Below are positions 26,089-35,172 of a stretch of 64,000 nucleotides of DNA, in pieces (the stretch's first letter is position 1; each line of letters begins with the position of its first letter). A program made the position numbers and the translations under genes. The DNA comes from Bacteroides bouchesdurhonensis (GTDB taxonomy: Bacteria > Bacteroidota > Bacteroidia > Bacteroidales > Bacteroidaceae), in NCBI RefSeq assembly GCF_900155865.1, contig NZ_LT707006.1, positions 2,706,577 through 2,770,576 on the forward strand. Direction: 5' to 3'. Below the pieces are notes generated by a model. That model was not told the origin of the DNA and searched no databases. It saw only the letters and a program-made list of their open reading frames with translations.

Positions 26089-28305
26089 TTAGTTTCTACT
26101 TACTTGTTTTACTCCCTTAACGGTTCGTAATTTCTTGATAAGTGTTTCCAGACGTCCGATGTCACTTACCATAACCGTAAGAGTTCCGGAAAACAGTCCG
26201 TCATTCGAGTCAATACCAATTGAACGTAGGCTGATACCGTTTTCTTTGGAAATAATAGAAGTAATGTTGGTAACAATACCAATATCATCATGCCCTACAA
26301 CACGTAGCGTAATAGGATATTGAGTACCTACTGATTTACCCGCCCAACGAGCTTTTACAATCCTGTATCCGAAACGTTCCCGCATTTGTGTTGCATTCGG
26401 GCAATCAGACCGATGTATCTTAATACCACCCGATACAGTCACAAACCCGAATACATCATCCCCATAAATAGGATTACAACATTTCGCCAATTTAAACTCA
26501 AGCCCTTTCAGATTCTGATCGATGACAAGCACGTCTTCTTTTGAGACCGTTTCTTCCTGAGCCGTTTGTAGGTTATAGCCCTCGGCACTACGGTAAACTA
26601 TATCGTCATGTGAATCATTGTCCCGTTTCTGTTGTTCAATGTACTTATCAAGAATCTCATTAACATCCAGAGTCTCATCCGCTATCTGCTGATAGAACTC
26701 TGTCACATTTTTGAAACCTAACCGTTTGATAAGGCGCATCATCGTTGCCTCATCATATTCCATTTTACGATTCTTGAACTTACGTTCCAGCGTTTCTTTG
26801 GCAAAGTCATGCTGGCGTGCCACCATCTCTTTGAGTGCCTGACGTATCTTGGTACGTGCTTTGGAAGTAGTTACAATCGTCAGCCAGCCTTGTTTGGGCG
26901 TTTGGGTATTTGAAGTCATGATCTCTACCTGGTCACCACTATTCAGCTTTTGCTTTAATTGAACATTTTTACCATTTACTTTTGCACCAATACATTTACA
27001 GCCAAGTTTGCTATGGATATGGAAGGCAAAATCGAGTACTGTAGCTCCTTTGGCAAGTTTGAATAAATCCCCTTTGGGCGTAAATACAAAAACTTCATCC
27101 TCATAAAGATCCATTTTGAATTGGTCCATAACTTTCAGAGAGTCATTGTCGGCACTTTCCAAAGCTTCCCTTACAGAAGTCAGCCATTCATCCAGACCAG
27201 TCTCACCCTTGATACCTTTGTATCTCCAGTGTGCAGCAAGTCCCCGTTCTGCAATCTCGTCCATTCTGCGGGTACGGATTTGTACTTCCACCCATTTCCC
27301 TTCAGGTCCCATAACGGTGATATGCAATGACTCATAACCATTGCTTTTCGGAATAGAAAGCCAGTCACGCAGACGTTTCGGGTTTGGTTGATACATATCG
27401 GTAACAATGGAATATACTTGCCAACATTCCTGTTTTTCTTTTGCCGGATCCGGTTCCGAGTCCAGAATGATGCGAATAGCAAACAAGTCATAAATCCCTT
27501 CAAAAGGTGTTTTCTGCTTTTGAATTTTGTGCCAGATGGAATGAATTGATTTTGTTCTTCCTTTGATCTCAAAGTTCAGTCCTGCTGCTGATACCTTCTT
27601 TTTGATCGGTTCGATGAAAGAAGCAATGTATCTATCGCGTGAAGACTTCGTCTCGTTTAGCTTTTCCTTGATGAAATAGTAAGTATCCCGTTCCGTATAT
27701 TTCAATGACAAATCCTCCAATTCGGATTTTAGCTTATACAGTCCCAGCTTATGGGCTAGGGGAGCATATAGATATGCTGCCTCATTGGCCACTTTGATAC
27801 GGTCGTCCTCGTTTTTCGAATCTTTAATTTGGCGCATGATATTCACACGATCTGCTATCATGATAAGAATCACGCGCATATCTTCTGCAAAAGAAAGGAG
27901 GAGATTACGGAAATTCTCTGATTCAATAGCCGGACTTTTGGAATAAAGTTCGTTTGTTTTCACCAGTCCCTTGATGATACTTCCCACATCTTCTCCATAT
28001 TCCGCATTGATTTCTTTCAACGTCAGAATATTACTTTTTACAATTTCGTGAAGCATGATACCAATCAGACACGAACCTTTCATGCCGATCTCTTCAGCTA
28101 CGATGACTGCCGTTTGTAAATCTCTGATGATGGGATTCATCCCGAAGTTATTGCGTTGCAACCCGTTACATTGGACCGCTTTGATGAGATGTTTCTTTAG
28201 TTTTTGACAATCCTTCCAGGAAATACTATCTCCGGCAGATTGCAGCAATTGTCTGTAGAGTGAAAAAAGCTCCTTTCTTTCCTCTGGTGTAAAAAAGTCG
28301 TTCAT
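26089..28305 (-). CDS. relA: RelA/SpoT-family (p)ppGpp synthetase with degenerate hydrolase domain
   Basis: A 738-residue RSH protein: HD region (about 45-185), synthetase (about 235-365, GRTKSIHSIWHKIQ, YESLHITVMGPEGKWVEVQIRT, AAHWRYKG), TGS (about 390-455), linker and C-terminal ACT (about 660-738). The hydrolase metal motifs are altered: the HP position is Asn-Pro (MNPII, 56-60), the HD pair is His-Glu (LHEIVK, His86-Glu87) and ADRLHNMR has become ADRVNIMR. This fits a synthetase-only RelA-type enzyme, which makes the alarmone during starvation. The ATG at 28305 (MNDFF) is preferred over a TTG two codons upstream. It is divergent from the DUF4301 gene. Confidence 0.93.
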   Translation of the reverse strand: MNDFFTPEERKELFSLYRQLLQSAGDSISWKDCQKLKKHLIKAVQCNGLQRNNFGMNPIIRDLQTAVIVAEEIGMKGSCLIGIMLHEIVKSNILTLKEINAEYGEDVGSIIKGLVKTNELYSKSPAIESENFRNLLLSFAEDMRVILIMIADRVNIMRQIKDSKNEDDRIKVANEAAYLYAPLAHKLGLYKLKSELEDLSLKYTERDTYYFIKEKLNETKSSRDRYIASFIEPIKKKVSAAGLNFEIKGRTKSIHSIWHKIQKQKTPFEGIYDLFAIRIILDSEPDPAKEKQECWQVYSIVTDMYQPNPKRLRDWLSIPKSNGYESLHITVMGPEGKWVEVQIRTRRMDEIAERGLAAHWRYKGIKGETGLDEWLTSVREALESADNDSLKVMDQFKMDLYEDEVFVFTPKGDLFKLAKGATVLDFAFHIHSKLGCKCIGAKVNGKNVQLKQKLNSGDQVEIMTSNTQTPKQGWLTIVTTSKARTKIRQALKEMVARQHDFAKETLERKFKNRKMEYDEATMMRLIKRLGFKNVTEFYQQIADETLDVNEILDKYIEQQKRDNDSHDDIVYRSAEGYNLQTAQEETVSKEDVLVIDQNLKGLEFKLAKCCNPIYGDDVFGFVTVSGGIKIHRSDCPNATQMRERFGYRIVKARWAGKSVGTQYPITLRVVGHDDIGIVTNITSIISKENGISLRSIGIDSNDGLFSGTLTVMVSDIGRLETLIKKLRTVKGVKQVSRN

Positions 28306-28411
28306 ATTCAATCCTGTTAATTCGACGTAAAATTAGTTTTTTTATTGGTTAATCGGTAAGAAGTAAATAACATTTTGTATTTTTGGGCATCAATTAATAA
28401 AATTAGGTATT

Positions 28412-29929
28412 ATGATAACGACACAGGACAAAGAGTTGCTAGCCAAGAAAGGTATCACAGAAGAGCAGATAGCCGAGCAACTGGCTTGCTTTCGCAAAGG
28501 TTTCCCATATTTGAAATTGGATGCAGCAGCTTCCATAGAGAAAGGTATACTGGCTCCCGATGCAGAAGAGCGGAAGAAATATTTGTCAGCCTGGGACGAA
28601 TATAAGAATGCTGATAAGACGATTGTGAAATTTGTTCCGGCTTCGGGTGCGGCAAGCCGTATGTTCAAGAATCTTTTTGAGTTTTTGTCCGCCGACTATG
28701 ACGAACCTACTACTAAGTTTGAACAAACTTTCTTTAACGATATTAAGAACTTCGCTTTTTACGATGATCTGAATGTAGCCTGTCAGCGTACAGCCGGAAA
28801 AGATATCCCCGCTTTACTGGAAGCCGGAGAGTATAAGCCAATTGTAACTGCTTTGCTTGATGTTTCCGGATTGAATTACGGAGCATTACCTAAAGGACTG
28901 CTCAAATTCCACAAATATCCCGAAGGTGCACGTACTCCGCTGGAAGAACACCTTGCCGAAGGAGCCATGTACGCAGCCGGAAAGAGCGGCAAGGTCAATG
29001 TGCACTTCACCGTATCTGCAGAGCACCGCGAACTTTTCAAAATGCTGGTAGACGAGAAGGCTGAAGAATTTGCGAAACGTTACGGAGTGGATTATTACAT
29101 TACTTTCTCCGAACAGAAACCCTCTACAGATACTATCGCAGCCGATATGGACAATCAACCTTTTCGTGAGAACGATAAACTATTGTTCCGTCCGGGGGGA
29201 CATGGCGCATTGATTGAAAACCTCAACGATTTGGATGCAGATATTATTTTTATAAAAAATATCGATAACGTTGTTCCCGATAAACTGAAAGCTGATACTG
29301 TCACTTACAAAAAGCTGATTGCCGGTGTTTTGGTTACTCTTCAAAAGCAAACTTTCGAATATCTCAAATTACTCGATAGTGGTAAATATACCCACGAACA
29401 GGTAGTGGAAATTCTTCAATTCCTGCAAAAGAAACTCTTCTGCAAGAATCCGGAAGTGAAGAATCTTGAAGATTCTGAATTGGCTATTTACTTAAAAGAG
29501 AAATTGAACCGTCCAATGCGTGTCTGCGGTATGGTGAAGAACGTAGGCGAACCAGGTGGTGGCCCGTTCCTTGCATATAACAGCGATGGTACAATCTCTC
29601 TTCAGATTCTTGAAAGTTCCCAAATTGATATGGATGATCCTCAGAAGAAGGAAATGTTCGAGAAGGGTACACACTTCAATCCGGTAGATCTGGTATGTGC
29701 TGTTCGTGATTATAAAGGACATAAATTCGATCTGGTGAAATATGTAGATAAAGCTACGGGATTTATCTCTTATAAATCAAAAAATGGTAAAGAGTTGAAA
29801 GCCCTTGAACTTCCCGGTTTGTGGAATGGTGCGATGAGCGATTGGAATACCATATTTGTAGAAGTACCCCTTTCTACCTTTAATCCGGTAAAAACAGTCA
29901 ATGATCTGTTACGCGAACAACATCAATAA
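28412..29929 (+). CDS. DUF4301-family protein
   Basis: A 505-residue protein typical of Bacteroidetes and recognised as DUF4301 from its overall sequence (for example VPASGAASRMFKNLFEFL, RPGGHGALIENLNDLDADIIFIKNIDNV, RVCGMVKNVGEPGGGPFL). The GGHGALIENLNDLDADI segment and Gly-rich N-terminal motif are reminiscent of nucleotidyltransferase-type sugar-nucleotide enzymes, but no biochemical role is established to my knowledge. Cytoplasmic, no signal peptide. It is followed by a weak hairpin at 29942-29961 and appears monocistronic. Confidence 0.88.
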   Translation: MITTQDKELLAKKGITEEQIAEQLACFRKGFPYLKLDAAASIEKGILAPDAEERKKYLSAWDEYKNADKTIVKFVPASGAASRMFKNLFEFLSADYDEPTTKFEQTFFNDIKNFAFYDDLNVACQRTAGKDIPALLEAGEYKPIVTALLDVSGLNYGALPKGLLKFHKYPEGARTPLEEHLAEGAMYAAGKSGKVNVHFTVSAEHRELFKMLVDEKAEEFAKRYGVDYYITFSEQKPSTDTIAADMDNQPFRENDKLLFRPGGHGALIENLNDLDADIIFIKNIDNVVPDKLKADTVTYKKLIAGVLVTLQKQTFEYLKLLDSGKYTHEQVVEILQFLQKKLFCKNPEVKNLEDSELAIYLKEKLNRPMRVCGMVKNVGEPGGGPFLAYNSDGTISLQILESSQIDMDDPQKKEMFEKGTHFNPVDLVCAVRDYKGHKFDLVKYVDKATGFISYKSKNGKELKALELPGLWNGAMSDWNTIFVEVPLSTFNPVKTVNDLLREQHQ

Positions 29930-29941
29930 AATGAATAATCA

Positions 29942-29961
29942 GCAGGGGAAGTGCACCCTGC
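29942..29961 (+). terminator. Weak hairpin after the DUF4301 gene
   Basis: GCAGGG (29942-29947) pairs with CCCTGC (29956-29961) across an 8-base loop, followed by TTAATTTGTTT. The stem is short and the T run broken. The rest of 29962-30205 shows no gene or strong signal. Confidence 0.5.
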
Positions 29962-30205
29962 TTAATTTGTTTATTCAAGTTTTACAAGTTATATTAGCCA
30001 TCGATAAACTGTAATATATAACTGTATATTAGCAAAAGCAACTGTTGTACTGAACTTCGTAAGGGATCTCTTTTCTTTAAATGCAGAGAGAAATCATCAA
30101 TAAGAGAGGAGATTCTTCGACAGGTTGAATGACATATAGGGCAACTTATGAAGCTTAAATTAGTTTATATTCAACGACATCAGCATATTAAAAGAGTATT
30201 ATAGG

Positions 30206-30829
30206 ATGAATCAAATAGAAAAGATCATTGATATTTCGACTTGGAACAGAAGAGAACATTTTGAGCACTTCAGTGCTTTCGATGATCCCTTTTTCGGAGT
30301 GACCGTTCATGTTGATTGCACCCGTTCTTATCAAGAGGCAAAAAACAAGGGTGTTTCATTTTCCTTGTTAATTCTACATCGAATTATAACGGCTGCCTAT
30401 AAAGTAGAGGAATTCCGTTATCGTATTGAAGGAAACCGGGTGGTGTGTTATGATAGCCTTGTTCCTGAAGCAACGGTAGGTCGTGCCGACCACACATTTT
30501 CTTTCGCTTCTTTTGAGTATGATGTGGATGAACAAATCTTTATACGTAAAGCAAAAGCTGAGATGGAGCGATTGCAACAGACTACAGGACTCAATAAGGG
30601 CGGCACATTTCATCCGAATGCTATTCATTATTCTGCTGTTCCTTGGCTTATTTTTACGGATATGAAGCATCCTACCAATATGCGTTCGGGAGATAGTGTC
30701 CCCAAAATATCCACCGGAAAGTACTTTCGGCAAGGAGAAAGACTGATGTTGCCAATTTCTGTTACATGCCATCATGGGTTGATGGATGGCTATCATGTTG
30801 CACGATTTATTGAGATTCTCGATTTGTAA
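30206..30829 (+). CDS. Chloramphenicol acetyltransferase-like (CAT fold) acetyltransferase
   Basis: A 207-residue protein of the classical trimeric CAT family. The active-site motif CHHGLMDGYHVARF (HHxxxDG at 189-195) and the family-wide pattern WNRREHFEHFSAFDDPFFGVT at the N-terminus are intact. It transfers acetyl from acetyl-CoA to a hydroxyl group. Chromosomal CAT-like genes are common in Bacteroides and often do not confer chloramphenicol resistance, so the substrate is unproven. It lies 19 bases before the lipid A deacylase-like gene on the same strand and is likely in one operon with it. Confidence 0.88.
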   Translation: MNQIEKIIDISTWNRREHFEHFSAFDDPFFGVTVHVDCTRSYQEAKNKGVSFSLLILHRIITAAYKVEEFRYRIEGNRVVCYDSLVPEATVGRADHTFSFASFEYDVDEQIFIRKAKAEMERLQQTTGLNKGGTFHPNAIHYSAVPWLIFTDMKHPTNMRSGDSVPKISTGKYFRQGERLMLPISVTCHHGLMDGYHVARFIEILDL

Positions 30830-30848
30830 ACTCTCAAGATTAAACTAG

Positions 30849-32189
30849 ATGAGACACAAGATGTCAAGTTGGAAGGGCATTGCCCTTCGTTCTATACTTT
30901 GTTTTTTACCGGGTGCTGCTTTGTGGGGGAACGAAGTTCTTCACGATAGTTTGCCTGAATCTCCCGTACGTTCAGAAGTTTCTAATGTATGTTCGGAATC
31001 CTCGCATGATGGAAGTGGGCATTCTTTTGTATGTTGGGAACATTCGAAAGGTAAAAACTTTATCCATCGTTTGGGGATAGAAGCGCGTCCTTCGTATGTT
31101 ATCCCGACCAATCCTTTCTTAGAAGGAGAGAATGAACGTTGGAAACCTATACAGAGTTCCATTGCCGCCCATTTGAAATACTCTTTCCAGTTTCGTCCCA
31201 ATACTTGTGCCGATCGCATCTATGGAGGAGCCTATCAAGGTTTGGGAGTAGCCTACTATTCTTTCGGTGATAAGAAGCAACTTGGAGACCCCATTACATT
31301 CTACTTGTTTCAGGGTGCGCGGATAGCACATATTACTCCCAGACTTTCTCTTAATTATGAATGGAATTTCGGCCTATCTACCGGCTGGCAACCTTATGAT
31401 AATAATTATAACTTCTATAATGGAGCAGTCGGTTCCCGGATGAATGCCTACATCAATGCAGGTATCTATCTAAATTGGACGCTTTCCCGTTATTTTGATC
31501 TGAATATTGGAGGAGATTTTACTCACTTCTCTAACGGTAATACTAAATTTCCGAATGCCGGTATTAACACGACAGGTGCTAAAATCGGACTTGTTTATAA
31601 CTTTAACAGAGAAGAAGCTGACCTTACCCAATCATTGCCAAAGCCATCTATAGCCAGATTCCCGCGTCACATTAGTTATGATTTGGTTTTGTTTGGTTCG
31701 TGGCGTCGGAAAGGAGTGTATCTGGACGATGATAGGCAAATCGCTTCTCCAGGTGTCTATCCGGTAGCCGGATTTAATTTTGCCCCGATGTATAATGTTA
31801 GTTATAAATTCCGTACGGGAGTATCTTTAGACGGAGTATACGATAGCAGTGCAAATGTATATACAAAAGATGTCATCGTGGAATATGGAAGCAGTGCTTC
31901 TCCCCGTCGATTTTATAAACCGGGAATTCATCAGCAGCTTGCTTTGGGAGTTTCGGGAAGATTTGAATATGTAATGCCATACTTTACAATTGGTATCGGT
32001 TTGGGTACTAATGTTCTTGGCAGAGGAGACTTGAGAGGACTATATCAGGTATTGGCTTTGAAGATAGCTATTACTCGTAGTTCTTTCCTTCATATCGGTT
32101 ATAATCTTCAGGACTTCCAGACACCTAATTATCTGATGCTGGGATTGGGTTTCCGTTTCCATAATAAATATCCCAAAGTACGCCATTAA
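30849..32189 (+). CDS. PagL-like acyloxyacyl hydrolase (lipid A deacylase family)
   Basis: A 446-residue protein with an N-terminal export signal (GIALRSILCFLPGAALWG). The region around residues 150-260 matches the PagL/acyloxyacyl hydrolase family: DFTHFSNGNTKFPNAGIN (about 224-240) carries the catalytic His and Ser in the order HxSNG. It is much longer than Pseudomonas PagL and seems to contain a second barrel-like half (about 275-446). Outer-membrane location is expected; it would remove acyl chains from lipid A. It probably shares a transcript with the CAT-like gene upstream. Confidence 0.85.
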   Translation: MRHKMSSWKGIALRSILCFLPGAALWGNEVLHDSLPESPVRSEVSNVCSESSHDGSGHSFVCWEHSKGKNFIHRLGIEARPSYVIPTNPFLEGENERWKPIQSSIAAHLKYSFQFRPNTCADRIYGGAYQGLGVAYYSFGDKKQLGDPITFYLFQGARIAHITPRLSLNYEWNFGLSTGWQPYDNNYNFYNGAVGSRMNAYINAGIYLNWTLSRYFDLNIGGDFTHFSNGNTKFPNAGINTTGAKIGLVYNFNREEADLTQSLPKPSIARFPRHISYDLVLFGSWRRKGVYLDDDRQIASPGVYPVAGFNFAPMYNVSYKFRTGVSLDGVYDSSANVYTKDVIVEYGSSASPRRFYKPGIHQQLALGVSGRFEYVMPYFTIGIGLGTNVLGRGDLRGLYQVLALKIAITRSSFLHIGYNLQDFQTPNYLMLGLGFRFHNKYPKVRH

Positions 32190-32290
32190 GGAGATTGGGC
32201 AGTATATTAGTAAATGCTGTTTTTAACGGTAAAAGGAAATAATCTCATCGAAATATACTAATTTTGTAGCACTAATATAAAACACTCAAA

Positions 32291-33460
32291 ATGATGAAGA
32301 AAATACTGTTACTCGGTTCCGGAGAACTAGGAAAAGAGTTTGTAATCTCTGCTCAACGTAAAGGGCAACATATCATTGCCTGTGATTCGTATGCTGGAGC
32401 ACCTGCTATGCAGGTAGCTGACGAATGTGAGGTCTTTGACATGCTGAATGGCGAGGAGTTGGAACGTGTCGTAAAGAAACATCAGCCCGATATTATTGTA
32501 CCGGAAATTGAAGCCATTCGCACAGAACGTTTGTATGATTTTGAAAAAGATGGCATTCAGGTTGTTCCTAGTGCTCGTGCCGTAAACTTTACCATGAATC
32601 GTAAAGCCATTCGTGACTTGGCTGCCAAAGAACTCGGACTGAAAACAGCTAAATATTTCTATGCTAAAACATTAGAAGAGCTGAAAGAAGCTGCAACAAA
32701 AGTTGGTTTTCCTTGTGTGGTTAAGCCCTTGATGTCATCTTCTGGCAAAGGACAATCATTGGTAAAGAGTGCTGACGAGCTTGAACATGCTTGGGAATAC
32801 GGATGTAGTGGTAGTCGTGGTGATATCCGCGAATTGATTATTGAAGAGTTTATCAACTTTGATAGTGAAATTACTTTACTGACCGTTACTCAAAAGAACG
32901 GTCCTACCTTGTTCTGTCCCCCTATTGGACATGTACAGAAAGGCGGTGACTATCGTGAAAGCTTCCAACCTGCACACATTGATCCTGCACATTTGAAAGA
33001 AGCCGAAGAAATGGCAGAAAAAGTGACTCGTTCTTTGACAGGAGCTGGATTATGGGGGGTAGAATTCTTCCTGAATCATGAAAATGGAGTCTATTTCTCT
33101 GAACTTTCTCCCCGTCCGCATGATACCGGTATGGTGACTCTGGCCGGAACACAGAATTTGAATGAATTTGAACTTCATCTGCGTGCTGTACTCGGACTTC
33201 CCATTCCGAACATCAAACAGGAACGTATCGGAGCAAGTGCAGTAATTCTGTCTCCGATTGCCAGTCAGGAACGTCCTCAATATCGTGGGCTGGAAGAGGT
33301 AACAAAGGAAGAAGACACATATCTCCGTATCTTTGGCAAACCGTTTACTCGGATAAATCGCCGGATGGGAGTAGTACTTTGCTATGCTCCTCTAGGTGCC
33401 GATCTGGATGTTTTACGTGATAAGGCAAAAGGGATTGCTGAGAAAGTGGAGGTATATTAA
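32291..33460 (+). CDS. purT: Formate-dependent phosphoribosylglycinamide formyltransferase
   Basis: A 389-residue ATP-grasp enzyme that formylates GAR with formate and ATP in purine synthesis, bypassing folate. Landmarks: [12 protein letters not shown] at the N-terminus, [10 protein letters not shown], the ATP-grasp phosphate loop [23 protein letters not shown] and [15 protein letters not shown]. Length is normal. The start may be the second of two adjacent ATGs (32294). A -7-like TAATTTTG lies at 32259-32266. It is functionally linked to the formate-tetrahydrofolate ligase at the right edge, both using formate as a carbon donor. Confidence 0.96.
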   Translation: MMKKILLLGSGELGKEFVISAQRKGQHIIACDSYAGAPAMQVADECEVFDMLNGEELERVVKKHQPDIIVPEIEAIRTERLYDFEKDGIQVVPSARAVNFTMNRKAIRDLAAKELGLKTAKYFYAKTLEELKEAATKVGFPCVVKPLMSSSGKGQSLVKSADELEHAWEYGCSGSRGDIRELIIEEFINFDSEITLLTVTQKNGPTLFCPPIGHVQKGGDYRESFQPAHIDPAHLKEAEEMAEKVTRSLTGAGLWGVEFFLNHENGVYFSELSPRPHDTGMVTLAGTQNLNEFELHLRAVLGLPIPNIKQERIGASAVILSPIASQERPQYRGLEEVTKEEDTYLRIFGKPFTRINRRMGVVLCYAPLGADLDVLRDKAKGIAEKVEVY

Positions 33461-33611
33461 TACCTTACTATTTGACAGATACAGAACTTACGTTGCCAAT
33501 TATTTCCAACCAGCAGGGTAATTCTTGTTATTTAATAACAACGATATTTTTACAAGTGTAACAGAAACGAAAAAGTGTTTCTGTTACACACATAAACAAA
33601 ACGAAGAAGAT

Positions 33612-34955
33612 ATGATTATGGGAAAGTTGATCTTAACTCTTTGTATGATGTTTTTTATTAGTTCGATGTCTGCTCAACGCGCAGACATGAGAATTAAGGA
33701 GTTGTTAGATAAGGCTGATTATTTTACTCTGGAAGAAGAATATCCGTCTTTGAAAGATTCAGTGCAGACGGTTATTTTAAAACTTTTTGCTAAGACAATG
33801 ATAGATTACAATTTCAATCTTATGCAACTAACACTTGAGGATATCAGAGAATTAGTAATCAATCATCAAAGGGAGCTAGGATTTGAAAATACAGCCAATC
33901 TTGTTTCTCTAACCAGTCTTTGTTACGGACGACTAGGTAATTACGCGAATGCAGCTGATAATCTGAAGAATTTTCTGGACCAAGTAAAATCAATGGGACT
34001 TAAAGACGGTTTATCATCTTTTGAAGAAATGTATGTCGGGTTTGATGAATTGCAAAAGTTTCCGGCTCCCAACATTTCTCGTCCCGAAAGAGATGTTGAA
34101 ATCCCTATTTCCATAGAGCCATTCAAAGTCTCGAAATCTGTTGAGCCTACCGGAGTTCGTGGCACGCATTTATACCTTCCTGTAACTATACATGGCAAAG
34201 AATATAAGTTTATATTAGACACAGGCTCCTCCCATAGTTTCATTCCTGAACGGCTTGCAAAAGACATGAAATTGCACGTATTCAAAGACTCTGTTATTAT
34301 TAACAAAAATACTGAAAATATCAGTTATGGTATGAATGCTTATTTGGACAGTATGCAAATAGGCGATATTACGTACAGAAATGTCATTGTATGTATTCCT
34401 AAGACTACTGTCGCAGTGGATAATATTGCTCAAGTAGATGCTATTTTAGGCTTGGATTTCATCCTGTTGATGAAAGAACTCCAGATATATCCAAAGGAAA
34501 AGAAGATTATTTTTCCTGTTAAATATACGTCACTCCCTGAAACTGGTCGGAATTTGATGCTGAGGATAGATAATCATTTGATACTAAAAGTATACGGAAG
34601 CAATAACGAACGTTTATTATTTCATTTAGATACGGGAAATACAAAAGCCGATTTATTCTATTCATATTATTCAGAACATAAAGCTGAGATTGACAGCAAA
34701 GCCGTAAAAAGTACAATTACCGGTGGTGGATTAGGTTATGTGGAGACAAAAGAAATACTCCATATCCCTTCCATATCCCTTAAGATTGGAGATATACCGG
34801 CTGAAATAAAAGACATTCGAGTAAATCCGGTAGCTGGTAACAATAAAATGCAAGATAGTGATATCATGCTACTGGACGGTGCTATGGGAATGGATCTAAT
34901 TAATATTTTTCCAAAAATTGTCATTAATCTAAAGGATATGTTTATGTCATTTTGA
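33612..34955 (+). CDS. Secreted aspartic protease-like protein with two DTG motifs
   Basis: A 447-residue protein with a signal peptide (start MIMGKLILTLCMMFFISSMSAQ; the ATG at 33612 was chosen because the longer frame from 33525 lacks one). The first about 180 residues are helical. Residues about 185-320 form a retropepsin-like domain with YKFILDTGSSHSFI (Asp about 202), and a second, shorter half carries LLFHLDTGNTKADLF (Asp about 339) and the closing LLDGAMGMDLI. Two DTG triads in one chain suggest a pseudo-dimer, as in pepsin, rather than a homodimer. It is probably a periplasmic or secreted peptidase; substrates are unknown. Confidence 0.82.
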   Translation: MIMGKLILTLCMMFFISSMSAQRADMRIKELLDKADYFTLEEEYPSLKDSVQTVILKLFAKTMIDYNFNLMQLTLEDIRELVINHQRELGFENTANLVSLTSLCYGRLGNYANAADNLKNFLDQVKSMGLKDGLSSFEEMYVGFDELQKFPAPNISRPERDVEIPISIEPFKVSKSVEPTGVRGTHLYLPVTIHGKEYKFILDTGSSHSFIPERLAKDMKLHVFKDSVIINKNTENISYGMNAYLDSMQIGDITYRNVIVCIPKTTVAVDNIAQVDAILGLDFILLMKELQIYPKEKKIIFPVKYTSLPETGRNLMLRIDNHLILKVYGSNNERLLFHLDTGNTKADLFYSYYSEHKAEIDSKAVKSTITGGGLGYVETKEILHIPSISLKIGDIPAEIKDIRVNPVAGNNKMQDSDIMLLDGAMGMDLINIFPKIVINLKDMFMSF

Positions 34956-34995
34956 TTTCATTGATTTTTGATTTATATCTTCCCAGGCATTTCTA

Positions 34996-35172
34996 TATCT
35001 TTGAAGGCAACGCACATTACATTATCAGTCGTTCCGTTGAATATATAAGGCCTCACAGAAGTTACATGCTGGGCATTCCCCGAACCGGATAAGTTGATGC
35101 GAGTTCAAAAAGCACAGGCATGCAACATACCTGATTTGTATAATGAACTAACACTATAAAAGTTTAAAGCGC
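34996..35172 (+). promoter_or_regulatory. Promoter and long leader of the acyltransferase gene
   Basis: A -7 box TATCTTTG (34996-35003) is followed by about 160 bases before the ATG at 35173. The leader has short self-complementary pieces (for example ATGC near 35067 with GCAT near 35124) but I do not recognise a known riboswitch. No small gene is apparent in it. Confidence 0.45.

Noticed and set aside
30206..30829. Acquired chloramphenicol resistance gene
   Set aside because: It shows CAT-family motifs but base composition and context are chromosomal with no mobile element beside it; resistance cannot be inferred.
35030..35160. Possible TPP-type riboswitch in the acyltransferase leader
   Set aside because: The characteristic CUGAGA and related conserved blocks are not present in the right order; it was kept only as an unassigned leader.
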